Shown here: positions 54,122 through 62,423 of the stretch, one piece after another | How the letters are laid out: each line of letters begins with the position of its first letter | How positions within the stretch are numbered: the first letter of the stretch is position 1 | NCBI GenBank assembly: GCA_016218415.1 | Contig: JACRED010000024.1 | Span: 1-64,000 of the forward strand | DNA: 64,000 nt | Source of the DNA: Nitrosomonadales bacterium | GTDB lineage: Bacteria > Pseudomonadota > Gammaproteobacteria > Burkholderiales > Gallionellaceae | Reading direction: 5' to 3' | Program-made: the position numbers and the translations under genes | The notes under the pieces: generated by a model | Database searches by the model: none | Seen by the model: the letters and a program-made list of their open reading frames with translations, nothing else | What the model was told of the DNA's origin: nothing

Positions 54122-54172
54122 CAACCAGACCTACAACTGAACGATACATCATCGTGCACTCACCCCAATAGG

Positions 54173-54270
54173 AGGCGAGCCTTACCCCCGGCACTTGCAG
54201 TAAGTGGCTGTGGCTGCTTCCTTCCGGACCTGACCAGATTCACCACCCTGCAATGCGAGGAGGCCCGCCA
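54173..54270 (-). ncRNA. ffs: Signal recognition particle RNA (4.5S, small bacterial type)
   Basis: The minus strand contains GGTCAGGTCCGGAAGGAAGC, the invariant SRP RNA domain IV core with a GGAA tetraloop. The ends TGGCGGGCCT and AGGCTCGCC pair to close a ~97-nt hairpin. Internal complementary blocks (CATTGCAGGG against GCAAGTGCC) also fit. The RNA binds Ffh and targets membrane proteins to FtsY. It lies upstream of dnaX. Ends are set from the closing helix and may be off by a few bases. Confidence 0.92.
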
Positions 54271-54392
54271 ATTCGTAAATTCCTGAATTATGTACTGCGG
54301 ACAACCAGCGCGGCATGATAGTCGAATTGACCGGCAAAATCCATGCGCATTAAAGGCTGGCTTTCGTAATATCACTTGAAATTGATTTCAAT

Positions 54393-54919
54393 TTACATTC
54401 CGGCAGCAGTTGCCGGAGTGTAATCGTGCCGGGACTTTCTATCCTTCGCCAAAAACGCCCATGCGATCCGGACATTCTTGTTCGCCAGAGCAACGGCGGC
54501 CACATTTTTGTTGCGCCGCGCCCCGAGCTTCCCCAACCAGCTGTCCGGCTCAGCCTTCTTCTCCGCAAACCGGGTCACGGCTCGCGCTCCGTGAATCAGC
54601 AAGGTGCGCAGGGGGGTATCGCCACGTTTGCTGATGCCAAGCAGTAACTTGTTGCCACCGCTGGCATTGCCTTGGAATCTCCGCCAGCTTCACGCTGTCA
54701 GCATTTACGTTGTGCCACCTCTGTATCTGCGCTTCCTACCGGGCGATTCATCTCTTTCAGGTTGTCGGTCAAGCGTTCGAGCAGTCGCCGCATCGTGCCG
54801 GGCAATCCGTTCGCGGCATCTTCCAGTATCTCCGGTACGCGTTTGGCGATGGCATCTATCCCTTCCGGATCACAATACCAAACTCCTGCCAAATCTATGC
54901 CTGTTGTCGTAATCTTCAT
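54393..54919 (-). mobile_element. IS110-family transposase remnant, internally deleted and frameshifted
   Basis: The minus strand starts MKITTTGIDLAG, the typical IS110 N-terminus. It jumps to a mid-protein segment (LPGTMRRLLERLTDNLKEMN), shifts frame near AQRKC into ADSVKLAEIP, then joins the late C-terminal region by a second deletion: SGGNKLLLGISKRGDTPLRT, IHGARAVTRFAEKK and NKNVRIAWAFLAKDR, ending at 54393. The DEDD catalytic core between is mostly missing, so it is inactive. It fills the otherwise gene-free 54.27-55.04 kb interval. Confidence 0.8.
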
Positions 54920-55042
54920 TTCGGACGCCCCCTTCTGTTTAGTGGTCATTACTGCAACCACTGCTTTGGCACTCTTATGCCGTATCGGGAAGCGGGCGTC
55001 CATTCCATTAAAGCCGGGGATTACCTCATTTATTGATCGCGC

Positions 55043-55546
55043 CTATTCTTGCAGATGCTGCTGGCGTATCTGTTGCAGCAATCCCTCGGCCGCATCTTCC
55101 ACCATATCCAGCACGCGCTCGAAACCGTTGGCACCGCCGTAATAGGGATCGGGCACCTCGCGCTCGGCATGATGCCGCGCATATTCCAGAAACAGCCGTG
55201 CCCGGGTATTGCTGTCCGCAGGCGCAAGATTTTGCAGAATCGACAGATTGGCCCTGTCCATCGCCAGCACATAATCAAAGCGGCGGAAATCACCCTCCTC
55301 CACCTGCCGACCGCGCAAACCGCTCATGTCATAACCGCGCTGCTGCGCCGCCCGTTGCGAGCGCAAATCCGGCGGATCACCGATGTGGTAATCATGCGTC
55401 CCAGCAGAATCAATGATGATTTGCCCCGACAAGCCGGCATTCTCGACATAATGGCGGAACACCGCCTCGGCAGTGGGCGAACGGCAGATGTTGCCCATGC
55501 AGACGAACAGCACTTTAATTTCTTTACTCACTTTGCCTGTTTCCAT
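55043..55546 (-). CDS. Low-molecular-weight protein tyrosine phosphatase
   Basis: This 167-residue LMW-PTP has the P-loop VLFVCMGNICRSPTAEAVF (C-x5-R-S/T) near residues 14-22, and the general-acid Asp with Tyr in VPDPYYGG near residue 131. It hydrolyses phosphotyrosine in the cytosol. Gram-negative members often regulate tyrosine kinases of exopolysaccharide export, but no such genes are adjacent. An ATG at 55546 starts the protein ten residues before the P-loop strand. The neighbouring IS110 remnant ends ~120 bp downstream. Confidence 0.92.
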   Translation of the reverse strand: METGKVSKEIKVLFVCMGNICRSPTAEAVFRHYVENAGLSGQIIIDSAGTHDYHIGDPPDLRSQRAAQQRGYDMSGLRGRQVEEGDFRRFDYVLAMDRANLSILQNLAPADSNTRARLFLEYARHHAEREVPDPYYGGANGFERVLDMVEDAAEGLLQQIRQQHLQE

Positions 55547-55781
55547 TCAAATCAAAACACCGTGCATTTTAACTGTTGACCGGCATTTATCCTAAAAAGC
55601 ACACTTGAGTGCGCCCGGCAGTTGATTTGTTCGTTACCTATTCGGGAACCGCATGCTTCCGGGCTAAATGCTGATTGTTCTTTCCGTATTTGCGCGTGTC
55701 TGCTTTTTTCAGCCCGATATATCTTGATTGTTTCACTCAGGTATATTACCATTTGCTTATTCAATCAGCAGGAGCGGCAAA

Positions 55782-56075
55782 ATGGAAATCCCGGCACGCG
55801 ATGGAGACGGCTATCTCGAAGACATGAACATCTGGACACCCGAGATCGGACAGGCGATGGCCGATGCCGATCATTACGAACTGAACGACACGAAGTGGGA
55901 GCAGATCATGAAAGCCCGCGAATTCTATGAAGAGTTCGGCACTGTGCCGCCGATCCGCAAGTTCGCGAAATATATCGAGCGGGACCAGAAAGAAGTGTTC
56001 GACCTGTGGATGACCGGCCCGATGAAACCCATCACCAAGTACGGCGGCCTGCCCAAGCCCACCGGTTGCGTCTGA
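55782..56075 (+). CDS. tusE: TusE/DsrC-family sulfur-transfer protein (single-Cys type)
   Basis: This 97-residue DsrC/TusE protein has the fold marks GYLEDMNIWTPEIGQAMADA, EEFGTVPPIRKFAKYI and a C-terminal arm ending GLPKPTGCV with the penultimate CysA. The second arm Cys (CysB) of true DsrC, ten residues earlier, is absent: the arm reads GPMKPITKYGGLPKPTGCV. TusE-type proteins relay persulfide in tRNA 2-thiouridine synthesis, while dissimilatory DsrC needs both Cys. AGGAG precedes the ATG at 55782. No tusBCD or dsr genes are nearby, so its partners lie elsewhere. Confidence 0.85.
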   Translation: MEIPARDGDGYLEDMNIWTPEIGQAMADADHYELNDTKWEQIMKAREFYEEFGTVPPIRKFAKYIERDQKEVFDLWMTGPMKPITKYGGLPKPTGCV

Positions 56076-56136
56076 TCCGCACCCGATGCGTCCGTGCCTC
56101 GATGATTCGAGGCGCTCCCCTCTCCGAGCTTCAGTC

Positions 56137-57606
56137 ATGAAAAAACTCCATCAGCTGAATTTCGAGAACACCTACGCGCGCCTGCCGGATACCTTCCACA
56201 GCCGCCTGTATCCGACGCCGCTGCCCGCCCCCTATCTGGTCAGCTTCAATGCGAATGCCGCACAGTTGATCGACCTCGATAGCGCGGAAATGTCGCGCGC
56301 CGATTTCGCCGAACACTTCTGCGGTAACCGCCTGCCGCCCAATGCCGAACCGCTGGCGATGCTGTATGCCGGACACCAGTTCGGACACTTCGTCCCGCAA
56401 CTGGGCGACGGTCGCTCGATCCTGCTCGGCGAGATACGCAACAGTGCCGGAGAACTCTGGGATGTGCAACTCAAGGGCGCGGGCATCACGCCCTATTCGC
56501 GCCAGGGCGACGGCCGCGCGGTGCTGCGCTCCAGCATCCGCGAATACTTGTGTTCGGAAGCCATGCACGGGCTGGGCATCCCCACCAGCCGCGCGCTGTG
56601 CATCGTCGGCAGCGACGAACAGGTGTATCGCGAACGCATCGAGACCGCCGCCGTGCTGACCCGCCTCGCGCCATCGCATGTGCGCTTCGGTTCGTTCGAA
56701 GTGTTCTTTTATCGCGGGCAATACGATCAAATCGCCACGCTCGCCGATTACGTCATCGCACGGCACTTCCCCGATCTGGCTGATGCGGGAGACAAATATC
56801 TGCGGCTGCTGGACGAAGTCACACTGCGCACCGCGCGGCTGATGGCCCAGTGGCAGGCAGTCGGCTTCTCGCACGGCGTGATGAACACCGACAACATGTC
56901 GATACTCGGCCTGACCTTCGATTACGGCCCGTTCGGCTTCATGGAAGCCTACGACCCCGGCTACATCTGCAACCATTCCGACCCTCGGGGACGCTACGCC
57001 TTCGACCAGCAGCCGCAGGTCGGGCTGTGGAATCTGAGCCGCCTAGCACAGGCCCTGTCGCCGCTGATCCCCCGGGAGTCCGCCGAAACCGTGCTGGACG
57101 GCTACGCCCCGGCATTCTACGAGCACTACACCCGATTGATGGGAGCCAAACTGGGGCTGGCCAGCGTCACACGGGAAGATATTCCGCTGATCTCCGAACT
57201 GCTGGAAATGATGCAAGCCAGCCGACTCGACTACACCAACCTGTTCCGCAGCCTGGGTCAGTTCAACTCGGCTGCGGAAGCCGACAACAGCCAACTGCGC
57301 GACCAGTTCATCGACCGCGCAACCTTCGATGGCTGGGCCGCCGCCTATCGGATACGCCTGCAACAGGAATCCGGCACAGACAGCGAGCGCAAGGCGCGCA
57401 TGGATCGTATCAATCCCAAATACATCCTGCGCAATTACCTGGCCCAGATCGCCATCGAAAAAGCGGAGAAGGATCGCGACTACTCGGAGGTCGACCGCCT
57501 GCTCAACCTGCTGGCCAAACCGTTCGACGAACAGCCCGGGATGGAAAGCTACGCCGCCCCGCCGCCGGAATGGGCGCAGCATATCTCGGTGAGCTGCTCG
57601 TCCTGA
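56137..57606 (+). CDS. selO: Protein adenylyltransferase SelO (YdiU)
   Basis: This ~489-residue pseudokinase-fold enzyme AMPylates Ser/Thr/Tyr of target proteins. Family blocks include YAGHQFGHFVPQLGDGRSIL, DVQLKGAGITPYSRQGDGRA, LRSSIREYLCSEAMHGLGIP and FSHGVMNTDNMSILGLTFDY with the metal-binding Asn and Asp. The C-terminus ends VSCSS, keeping a Cys where some relatives carry selenocysteine. The ATG at 56137 (MKKLHQLNFENTY) was preferred to the track start at 56086. It lies 60 bp after tusE on the same strand. Confidence 0.93.
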   Translation: MKKLHQLNFENTYARLPDTFHSRLYPTPLPAPYLVSFNANAAQLIDLDSAEMSRADFAEHFCGNRLPPNAEPLAMLYAGHQFGHFVPQLGDGRSILLGEIRNSAGELWDVQLKGAGITPYSRQGDGRAVLRSSIREYLCSEAMHGLGIPTSRALCIVGSDEQVYRERIETAAVLTRLAPSHVRFGSFEVFFYRGQYDQIATLADYVIARHFPDLADAGDKYLRLLDEVTLRTARLMAQWQAVGFSHGVMNTDNMSILGLTFDYGPFGFMEAYDPGYICNHSDPRGRYAFDQQPQVGLWNLSRLAQALSPLIPRESAETVLDGYAPAFYEHYTRLMGAKLGLASVTREDIPLISELLEMMQASRLDYTNLFRSLGQFNSAAEADNSQLRDQFIDRATFDGWAAAYRIRLQQESGTDSERKARMDRINPKYILRNYLAQIAIEKAEKDRDYSEVDRLLNLLAKPFDEQPGMESYAAPPPEWAQHISVSCSS

Positions 57607-57772
57607 ACAGAGCCGCGTAGTCAGCCGCAGTCCGGCTCGCTGTACATCCCCTTGGAATTCTCGGCCACGCCGACCCGCATAAAATGCGAAAATAGCGCAT
57701 CTTCTGCCCGACACACCGTATGTTTGGCACCCTTGGCCAGCAGGCTCTTGTTCGATTTTCAGAGGTTATCCG

Positions 57773-58264
57773 ATGTATCCAGTCCACGATGTTGATGCAA
57801 TCCTGTTGCTGGCCATGTCGCTTGCATCCAAGCGCCGCCCGGCAGCGCTGGTCGAGATCATCGCAGCGGCCGATCTGGCGCAGGGCGCCATTCCGCCCGA
57901 AACCAAATTGTCCGATTCCTTCTATCGGCTCTCGGAATACGGCCTGATCGGCGCGCAGGATGGCGGCTACACGCTGACCCCGGATGCGCAGCTGATATTG
58001 TCCGGCCATGCGAAGAAAGCCAAAACCCCGGAACGCATCTACGACATCAAGGAAAGCCTCGCCGACTTCCACCTGAACGGTGAACACGCGATCGTCATGG
58101 TGACGGTGGAACAGATCGCCGCAGCCATTGCTGAACATCAGGCCACCAAAAGAATCGCGGTCAAGAATCTGCTGGCGCCCAAACCAAAACCTGCAGAGGA
58201 CCAGCGTCCGGGACAGCGCAAGCAATACAAGTCTTTTGCGACTCGCAGGCGCAAGGAAGGATAA
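57773..58264 (+). CDS. Conserved-looking hypothetical, winged-helix-like, partner of dbpA
   Basis: This 163-residue soluble protein's first ~75 residues suggest a small winged-helix (helical VDAILLLAMSLASKRRPAAL, then LSDSFYRLSEYGLIGAQDGG, YTLTPDAQLIL). The C-terminus is a basic Lys/Arg/Gln-rich tail (KPKPAEDQRPGQRKQYKSFA), the kind often seen on RNA-associated proteins. Its stop is 3 bp before the dbpA start, so it is very likely cotranscribed and may act with the helicase in ribosome assembly. I do not recognise a named family. Confidence 0.72.
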   Translation: MYPVHDVDAILLLAMSLASKRRPAALVEIIAAADLAQGAIPPETKLSDSFYRLSEYGLIGAQDGGYTLTPDAQLILSGHAKKAKTPERIYDIKESLADFHLNGEHAIVMVTVEQIAAAIAEHQATKRIAVKNLLAPKPKPAEDQRPGQRKQYKSFATRRRKEG

Positions 58265-58267
58265 CGC

Positions 58268-59677
58268 ATGACCGATAAAACCTCCCCTGCATCCGTCACC
58301 ACCGGCCGCTCCTTCAATGAACTGCCGCTGTCGCCCGGCATCAAGGAGACCCTGCAGCAGCTCGGCTACCTGACGATGACGCCGATACAGGCGGCCAGCC
58401 TGCCGATCGCATTGGCGGGGCATGACCTGATCGCGCAGGCCAAGACCGGCAGCGGCAAGACCGCGGCGTTCGGGCTGCCGCTGCTCACCAATCTGAACCC
58501 GCGCCGTTTTGCGGTACAGGCGATGGTGCTGTGCCCGACGCGCGAGCTGGCCGACCAGGTCACGCAGGAGATCCGCCGCCTGGCGCGCTCCGCTGACAAC
58601 ATCAAGATCCTGACGCTGTGCGGCGGCAGCATCATGCGCACACAGACCTCCAGCTTGGAACACGGCGCGCACATCGTCGTCGGCACACCGGGGCGCATCA
58701 TGGATCACATGGAGCGCGGCACGCTGAACCTCGATGCGCTGAACACGCTGGTGCTCGACGAGGCGGATCGCATGCTGGACATGGGCTTTGTCGAAGACAT
58801 CGCGTTTATCGCAAAACGTTGCCCGGCGCAGCGCCAGACACTGCTGTTCTCGGCGACCTACCCGGACGGCATCGCGAAACTGGCGCGCCAGTTCATGCGC
58901 GAGCCGCAGCAGGTGAAGCTGACCGAGCAGCATGAGGAAAGCAAGATACGCCAGCGTTTCTACGAGGTAAGCAACGAGGGCAGGTTGCAGGCCGTGGGTA
59001 CGCTGCTGAAGCATTACCGCCCGGTCAGCACGCTGGCCTTTTGCAACACCAAGCAGCAATGCCGCTCGCTGCTGGAAGCTTTACATGCGCAGGGCATCAA
59101 GGCGCTGACCCTGAATGGCGATCTGGAACAGCGCGAGCGCGACCAGGTGCTCATTCAATTCGCCAACCGCAGCATCTCGGTGCTGGTGGCGACCGATGTC
59201 GCGGCGCGCGGGCTGGACATCGCGCAGCTCGAAGCGGTGATCAATGTCGATATCACGCCCGACCCCGAGGTACACATCCACCGCATCGGCCGCACCGGCC
59301 GCGCCGGCGAAAACGGCTGGGCGCTCAGCCTGTGCAGCCCATCTGACCAGCGCCGCGTGATGACCATCGCGCAAATGATGGGCATCAAACCGGAGTGGCA
59401 TGAACTGACCGAGATACACAGCGAAGACGAAGCGAAGCTGGTGCCGCCCATGGTGACGCTACAGATACTCGGCGGGCGCAAGGAGAAGATCCGCCCCGGC
59501 GACGTGCTGGGCGCGCTCACCGGCGAAGCGGGATACACGCGTGAACAGATCGGCAAGATCACCATCACCGACCAGTCCACCTATGTAGCCGTCGCGCGCA
59601 ACATCGCGCACGACGCGGTGCGCAAATTGGCGGCAGGCAGGGTCAAGGGCAAGACGGTGAAGGTGCGCGCGCTGTAG
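58268..59677 (+). CDS. dbpA: ATP-dependent RNA helicase DbpA
   Basis: This 469-residue DEAD-box helicase has the Q motif FNELPLSPGIKETLQQLGYL, motif I AKTGSGKT, motif II LDEADRMLDMG, motif III FSATYP and motif VI HRIGRTGRAGE. The C-terminal ~75 residues (VTLQILGGRKEKIRPGDVLG to the end) form the DbpA-type RNA-recognition domain that binds 23S rRNA hairpin 92. It acts in 50S assembly. It is preceded by an unknown winged-helix-like gene at a 3-bp spacing. Confidence 0.93.
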   Translation: MTDKTSPASVTTGRSFNELPLSPGIKETLQQLGYLTMTPIQAASLPIALAGHDLIAQAKTGSGKTAAFGLPLLTNLNPRRFAVQAMVLCPTRELADQVTQEIRRLARSADNIKILTLCGGSIMRTQTSSLEHGAHIVVGTPGRIMDHMERGTLNLDALNTLVLDEADRMLDMGFVEDIAFIAKRCPAQRQTLLFSATYPDGIAKLARQFMREPQQVKLTEQHEESKIRQRFYEVSNEGRLQAVGTLLKHYRPVSTLAFCNTKQQCRSLLEALHAQGIKALTLNGDLEQRERDQVLIQFANRSISVLVATDVAARGLDIAQLEAVINVDITPDPEVHIHRIGRTGRAGENGWALSLCSPSDQRRVMTIAQMMGIKPEWHELTEIHSEDEAKLVPPMVTLQILGGRKEKIRPGDVLGALTGEAGYTREQIGKITITDQSTYVAVARNIAHDAVRKLAAGRVKGKTVKVRAL

Positions 59678-59806
59678 GGTATTCGGCACTTGACGCCGAC
59701 ATTCTCGAATCCTGCATCTTCCGGCAACCTAATCAGAGCATTACGGTAATTTTAATCACTCCGTTCCGGCTAATGTGTAAAATCCCCGCCTCACTGGAGA
59801 CACCCG

Positions 59807-60115
59807 TTGGAAAATCTATACAACATCCTTGGCGTTGCGCCGACCGCGACGACCGAGGAGATCAAGAAAGCGTATCGCTTGCTTGCGATGCGCCACCATC
59901 CGGACAGGAGCGCGCATCCCGGAGCCGAGACCCGGTTCAATGCGATCAAGACGGCCTATGAGTTGCTTTCCGACCCCAAAAAACGGGCCGAATATAACCA
60001 GAGCCTGAACAATCGCATCATCCTCGATCCCGATAACGAGGCGCGCGCTTTGTGGCATTTGCTGTTCGACCGTTGCGGCGTTGTTGTGCCGCACGATGGC
60101 CATACACCACATTAA
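59807..60115 (+). CDS. Small J-domain (DnaJ-like) protein
   Basis: This 102-residue protein consists of a J domain (residues ~1-68: [40 protein letters not shown] with the HPD motif, then [15 protein letters not shown]) plus a ~35-residue tail. It lacks the Gly/Phe, zinc and C-terminal substrate domains, so it is a class III J protein that would recruit DnaK to a specific client. The start is TTG at 59807 with GGAG upstream. Three genes of unknown function follow in the same direction, the first 25 bp away, suggesting a dedicated chaperone for those products. Confidence 0.87.
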   Translation: MENLYNILGVAPTATTEEIKKAYRLLAMRHHPDRSAHPGAETRFNAIKTAYELLSDPKKRAEYNQSLNNRIILDPDNEARALWHLLFDRCGVVVPHDGHTPH

Positions 60116-60140
60116 CCACGAAACCCCATGAATAAAACCA

Positions 60141-60674
60141 ATGAATAAAAACATCCATCACGAATTTGCCTATCAGTCGCGCGAACTGGGCATACAGATC
60201 GAAGATACTTTGGGCGATCCGCCAGACCGGAAGAATTACGCAAACGTCATCAAGTCGCTGATCGGCGAATACGCCAAAGGCACGGAGATCGACGATGTCA
60301 ATCTGCTGAGCTTTGCGCTGGCCGATTACCTGAGCTTCGACGATCCGGCCGGGCTGCTGGCACAGTGCAAGCAGTATGAAGGCGGGGATGCCGCGAAAGT
60401 GGTCACGATGGTGTCGTGTGCGGATGCCGAGGCCGCCAAAGCGCTCGCCGGCATTTCCGCCAAAAATCCCGACCTGGCGCGCAAGGCGATCATCACCGCA
60501 TTCCTGTTCAAGAACACCAAGCGCTGGTCCGATGAAGACAATTCGCTCGACGCGCTGCAGGAAGAAGAGGACAGCAACCAGAATAGGGATGATGGCGAGG
60601 ACGACGGGCGGGGCGTGCCCAGCCAGGATGTGATCGATCTATTCGATGTACGCGAGGACAAGAATGGCGAATAA
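60141..60674 (+). CDS. Unknown protein A of the J-domain operon
   Basis: This 177-residue soluble, mostly helical protein has an ordered N-terminal ~125 residues (NYANVIKSLIGEYAKGTEID, then LLSFALADYLSFDD). A strongly acidic tail (ALQEEEDSNQNRDDGEDDGR) ends in a short amphipathic motif, VIDLFDVRED. No signal or TM helix is present. I recognise no family. It follows the J-domain gene by 25 bp and overlaps the next gene by 11 bp, implying coupled expression. Confidence 0.72.
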   Translation: MNKNIHHEFAYQSRELGIQIEDTLGDPPDRKNYANVIKSLIGEYAKGTEIDDVNLLSFALADYLSFDDPAGLLAQCKQYEGGDAAKVVTMVSCADAEAAKALAGISAKNPDLARKAIITAFLFKNTKRWSDEDNSLDALQEEEDSNQNRDDGEDDGRGVPSQDVIDLFDVREDKNGE

Positions 60675-61452
60675 CACTCATTTTCCCGCGATCAGCCGGC
60701 AGGTGACCGAGCTGGTTCTGGCCGGATCGACCGCACATGCCGAGGAAGCGATCAATGAGACGGCGGAACAATTCGGCGATCTGGCCGTGGTGGCGGTGCT
60801 GGATACGCTGGAGCCGCAGGTGGCAGCGATGCATCTGTCCGCTTTTGACGGCGGCAAGTTATCTCTGGCGACGATGCTGATCTCGCCCAAGGCATGGGCC
60901 GAGAGTCTGGCCTTTTTCGCCGCCACCTGGAGCGAGGACAAGCTCGAGGATGAGCCGGAGGTGTTGACCGAATCCCTGTTCGCGCATATCCATGGCGTCA
61001 TCTTCTCCACCGACGATGCGGAGCGGCGCGCAGCGCTGATTCATGAGGCATTGGCGACCGACTGGGGGACGACGGCTTTTGCCGTGCTGTTCTCGACCGC
61101 CACCGGCGAGATCATCGAACTTGCCCAGGATATCCATACGCGCGGTGCGCACAGCAGCGGCCAGACGACTTCAGATCACGATGTGATCCCGCTCGCGCTG
61201 GAGATCGCGCGCAGCGATGCGGATGCCTGGGATCGGGTGTTGTTCGAGATGTTCCCCGACTGGGTGCCCGGCGAGAACCAATTGCGGGCACGCTCCGAAG
61301 AGGGCGATGACGACGAGTACCATCACGAGTTTGCGCTCGCCCGGACTACCCATGACCTGATGTTGCGCCTGCGCAAGCAAGTGCCGGTCAAGTCTTCCCG
61401 CGCGCCAAAACAGGGTGCCCGCCCCAGCCTGGGCGAGGATATTTTTGCGTGA
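60664..61452 (+). CDS. Unknown protein B of the J-domain operon
   Basis: This 262-residue soluble helical protein starts MANNTHFPAISRQVTELVLA. It contains acidic segments (SEDKLEDEPEVL, SEEGDDDEYHHEF) and a basic C-terminus (KSSRAPKQGARPSLGEDIFA). The ATG at 60664 overlaps the end of gene A; the track start at 60646 is less likely. No enzymatic motif stands out. The operon position between two other unknowns after a J protein suggests a multi-subunit assembly. Confidence 0.72.
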   Translation: MANNTHFPAISRQVTELVLAGSTAHAEEAINETAEQFGDLAVVAVLDTLEPQVAAMHLSAFDGGKLSLATMLISPKAWAESLAFFAATWSEDKLEDEPEVLTESLFAHIHGVIFSTDDAERRAALIHEALATDWGTTAFAVLFSTATGEIIELAQDIHTRGAHSSGQTTSDHDVIPLALEIARSDADAWDRVLFEMFPDWVPGENQLRARSEEGDDDEYHHEFALARTTHDLMLRLRKQVPVKSSRAPKQGARPSLGEDIFA

Positions 61453-61493
61453 TGCACAATCGCCACCGGCAGCACGTTACCGAACATTCAACC

Positions 61494-62366
61494 ATGCAAC
61501 TCACCCACATCACCACGCGCGCCCCCCATCTGGTGCAAGCGCTCGAAGCACTGGCACAACGCGCAGACAATCAGGAAGCGGCACAGACCCTGCTCGATGA
61601 TCTGATCGGCATCAACGTGCTCGTCGCCAGAAAATTCACCAATGAACGGACTGCGGATGGACTGCTCGAGGCGTTTCACCTGACGGTGGGATGCATCTCG
61701 CTGGGCATCAGCCAGGCGAATATTCCGCAAGACGGCGATGCGCAGCTTGCTTTTCTACTACACCACGGCGCCGAATACGTTTTCCAGATGGGATTCAGGC
61801 ATATCAAGGAATTATCCGGCCTGCCCTATACGGCGTTCGTTTCGGATTTCGACAACGACCCTTACATACAGCAACGCGACATCAGGTTACTATTCGCCGA
61901 GATATGCCGTGCCGATCCGGTCGCGGCCTGGAAAGGCGATGACGTCTACAAACGTGAATTGCGTGACCGGCAGCACAACCGGCATATCGTGGCGTGCGCA
62001 AAATGGCTGCGCCAGAAACATTACGCGGGACCTGTCAAGGACCCCGATCTCGACGCCAATGCGGTGATCGCGATCGCGGTCATTTTCGCGATCGCCGGCG
62101 ACGGGCCCATAGTCGCGCGGGCCAGGCAAAAAGATATCGAAACCCTGATCCATGGTGTCAGGGCAACACCACTGGATATCGAGGCAGGCTGGAACGCATT
62201 GCTGAAAAAGGCCCCGCCCCAATATCACCCCATCCTGCGTGAACGCATGGACGAATACAGAAACACCATCATCAAGAAAATCCTGTCGAAAACCGGTATC
62301 AAAACCGTCATCACCGAGTTGCAGAATTCTTACGCCGGCAGCGAGCTGGAGGTCGACTATGACTGA
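61494..62366 (+). CDS. Unknown protein C of the J-domain operon
   Basis: This ~290-residue soluble protein is rich in helices: MQLTHITTRAPHLVQALEAL, then LLDDLIGINVLVARKFTNER, AVIAIAVIFAIAGDGPIVAR and ILSKTGIKTVITELQNSYAG. The start is either ATG 61494 or ATG 61449/61452, which overlaps gene B; I chose 61494 because the upstream 15 residues are basic and low in structure. No family is recognised. nnrS begins 57 bp downstream in the same direction. Confidence 0.7.
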   Translation: MQLTHITTRAPHLVQALEALAQRADNQEAAQTLLDDLIGINVLVARKFTNERTADGLLEAFHLTVGCISLGISQANIPQDGDAQLAFLLHHGAEYVFQMGFRHIKELSGLPYTAFVSDFDNDPYIQQRDIRLLFAEICRADPVAAWKGDDVYKRELRDRQHNRHIVACAKWLRQKHYAGPVKDPDLDANAVIAIAVIFAIAGDGPIVARARQKDIETLIHGVRATPLDIEAGWNALLKKAPPQYHPILRERMDEYRNTIIKKILSKTGIKTVITELQNSYAGSELEVDYD

Positions 62367-62423
62367 CGGCGGCTATCGCACATTCATCCTGCCTGGTATG
62401 GAGCGTTGGCTGAGCAGCGCATC

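Noticed and set aside
57606-57740. Minus-strand reading frame ending EDALFSHFMRVGVAENSKGM plus YSEPDCG
   Set aside because: It looks protein-like but is preceded by a stop and has no good start or RBS; it is at most ~45 codons, so not called.
57503-59059. 518-aa minus-strand ORF opposite dbpA
   Set aside because: Antisense to a complete DEAD-box helicase and without recognisable domains.
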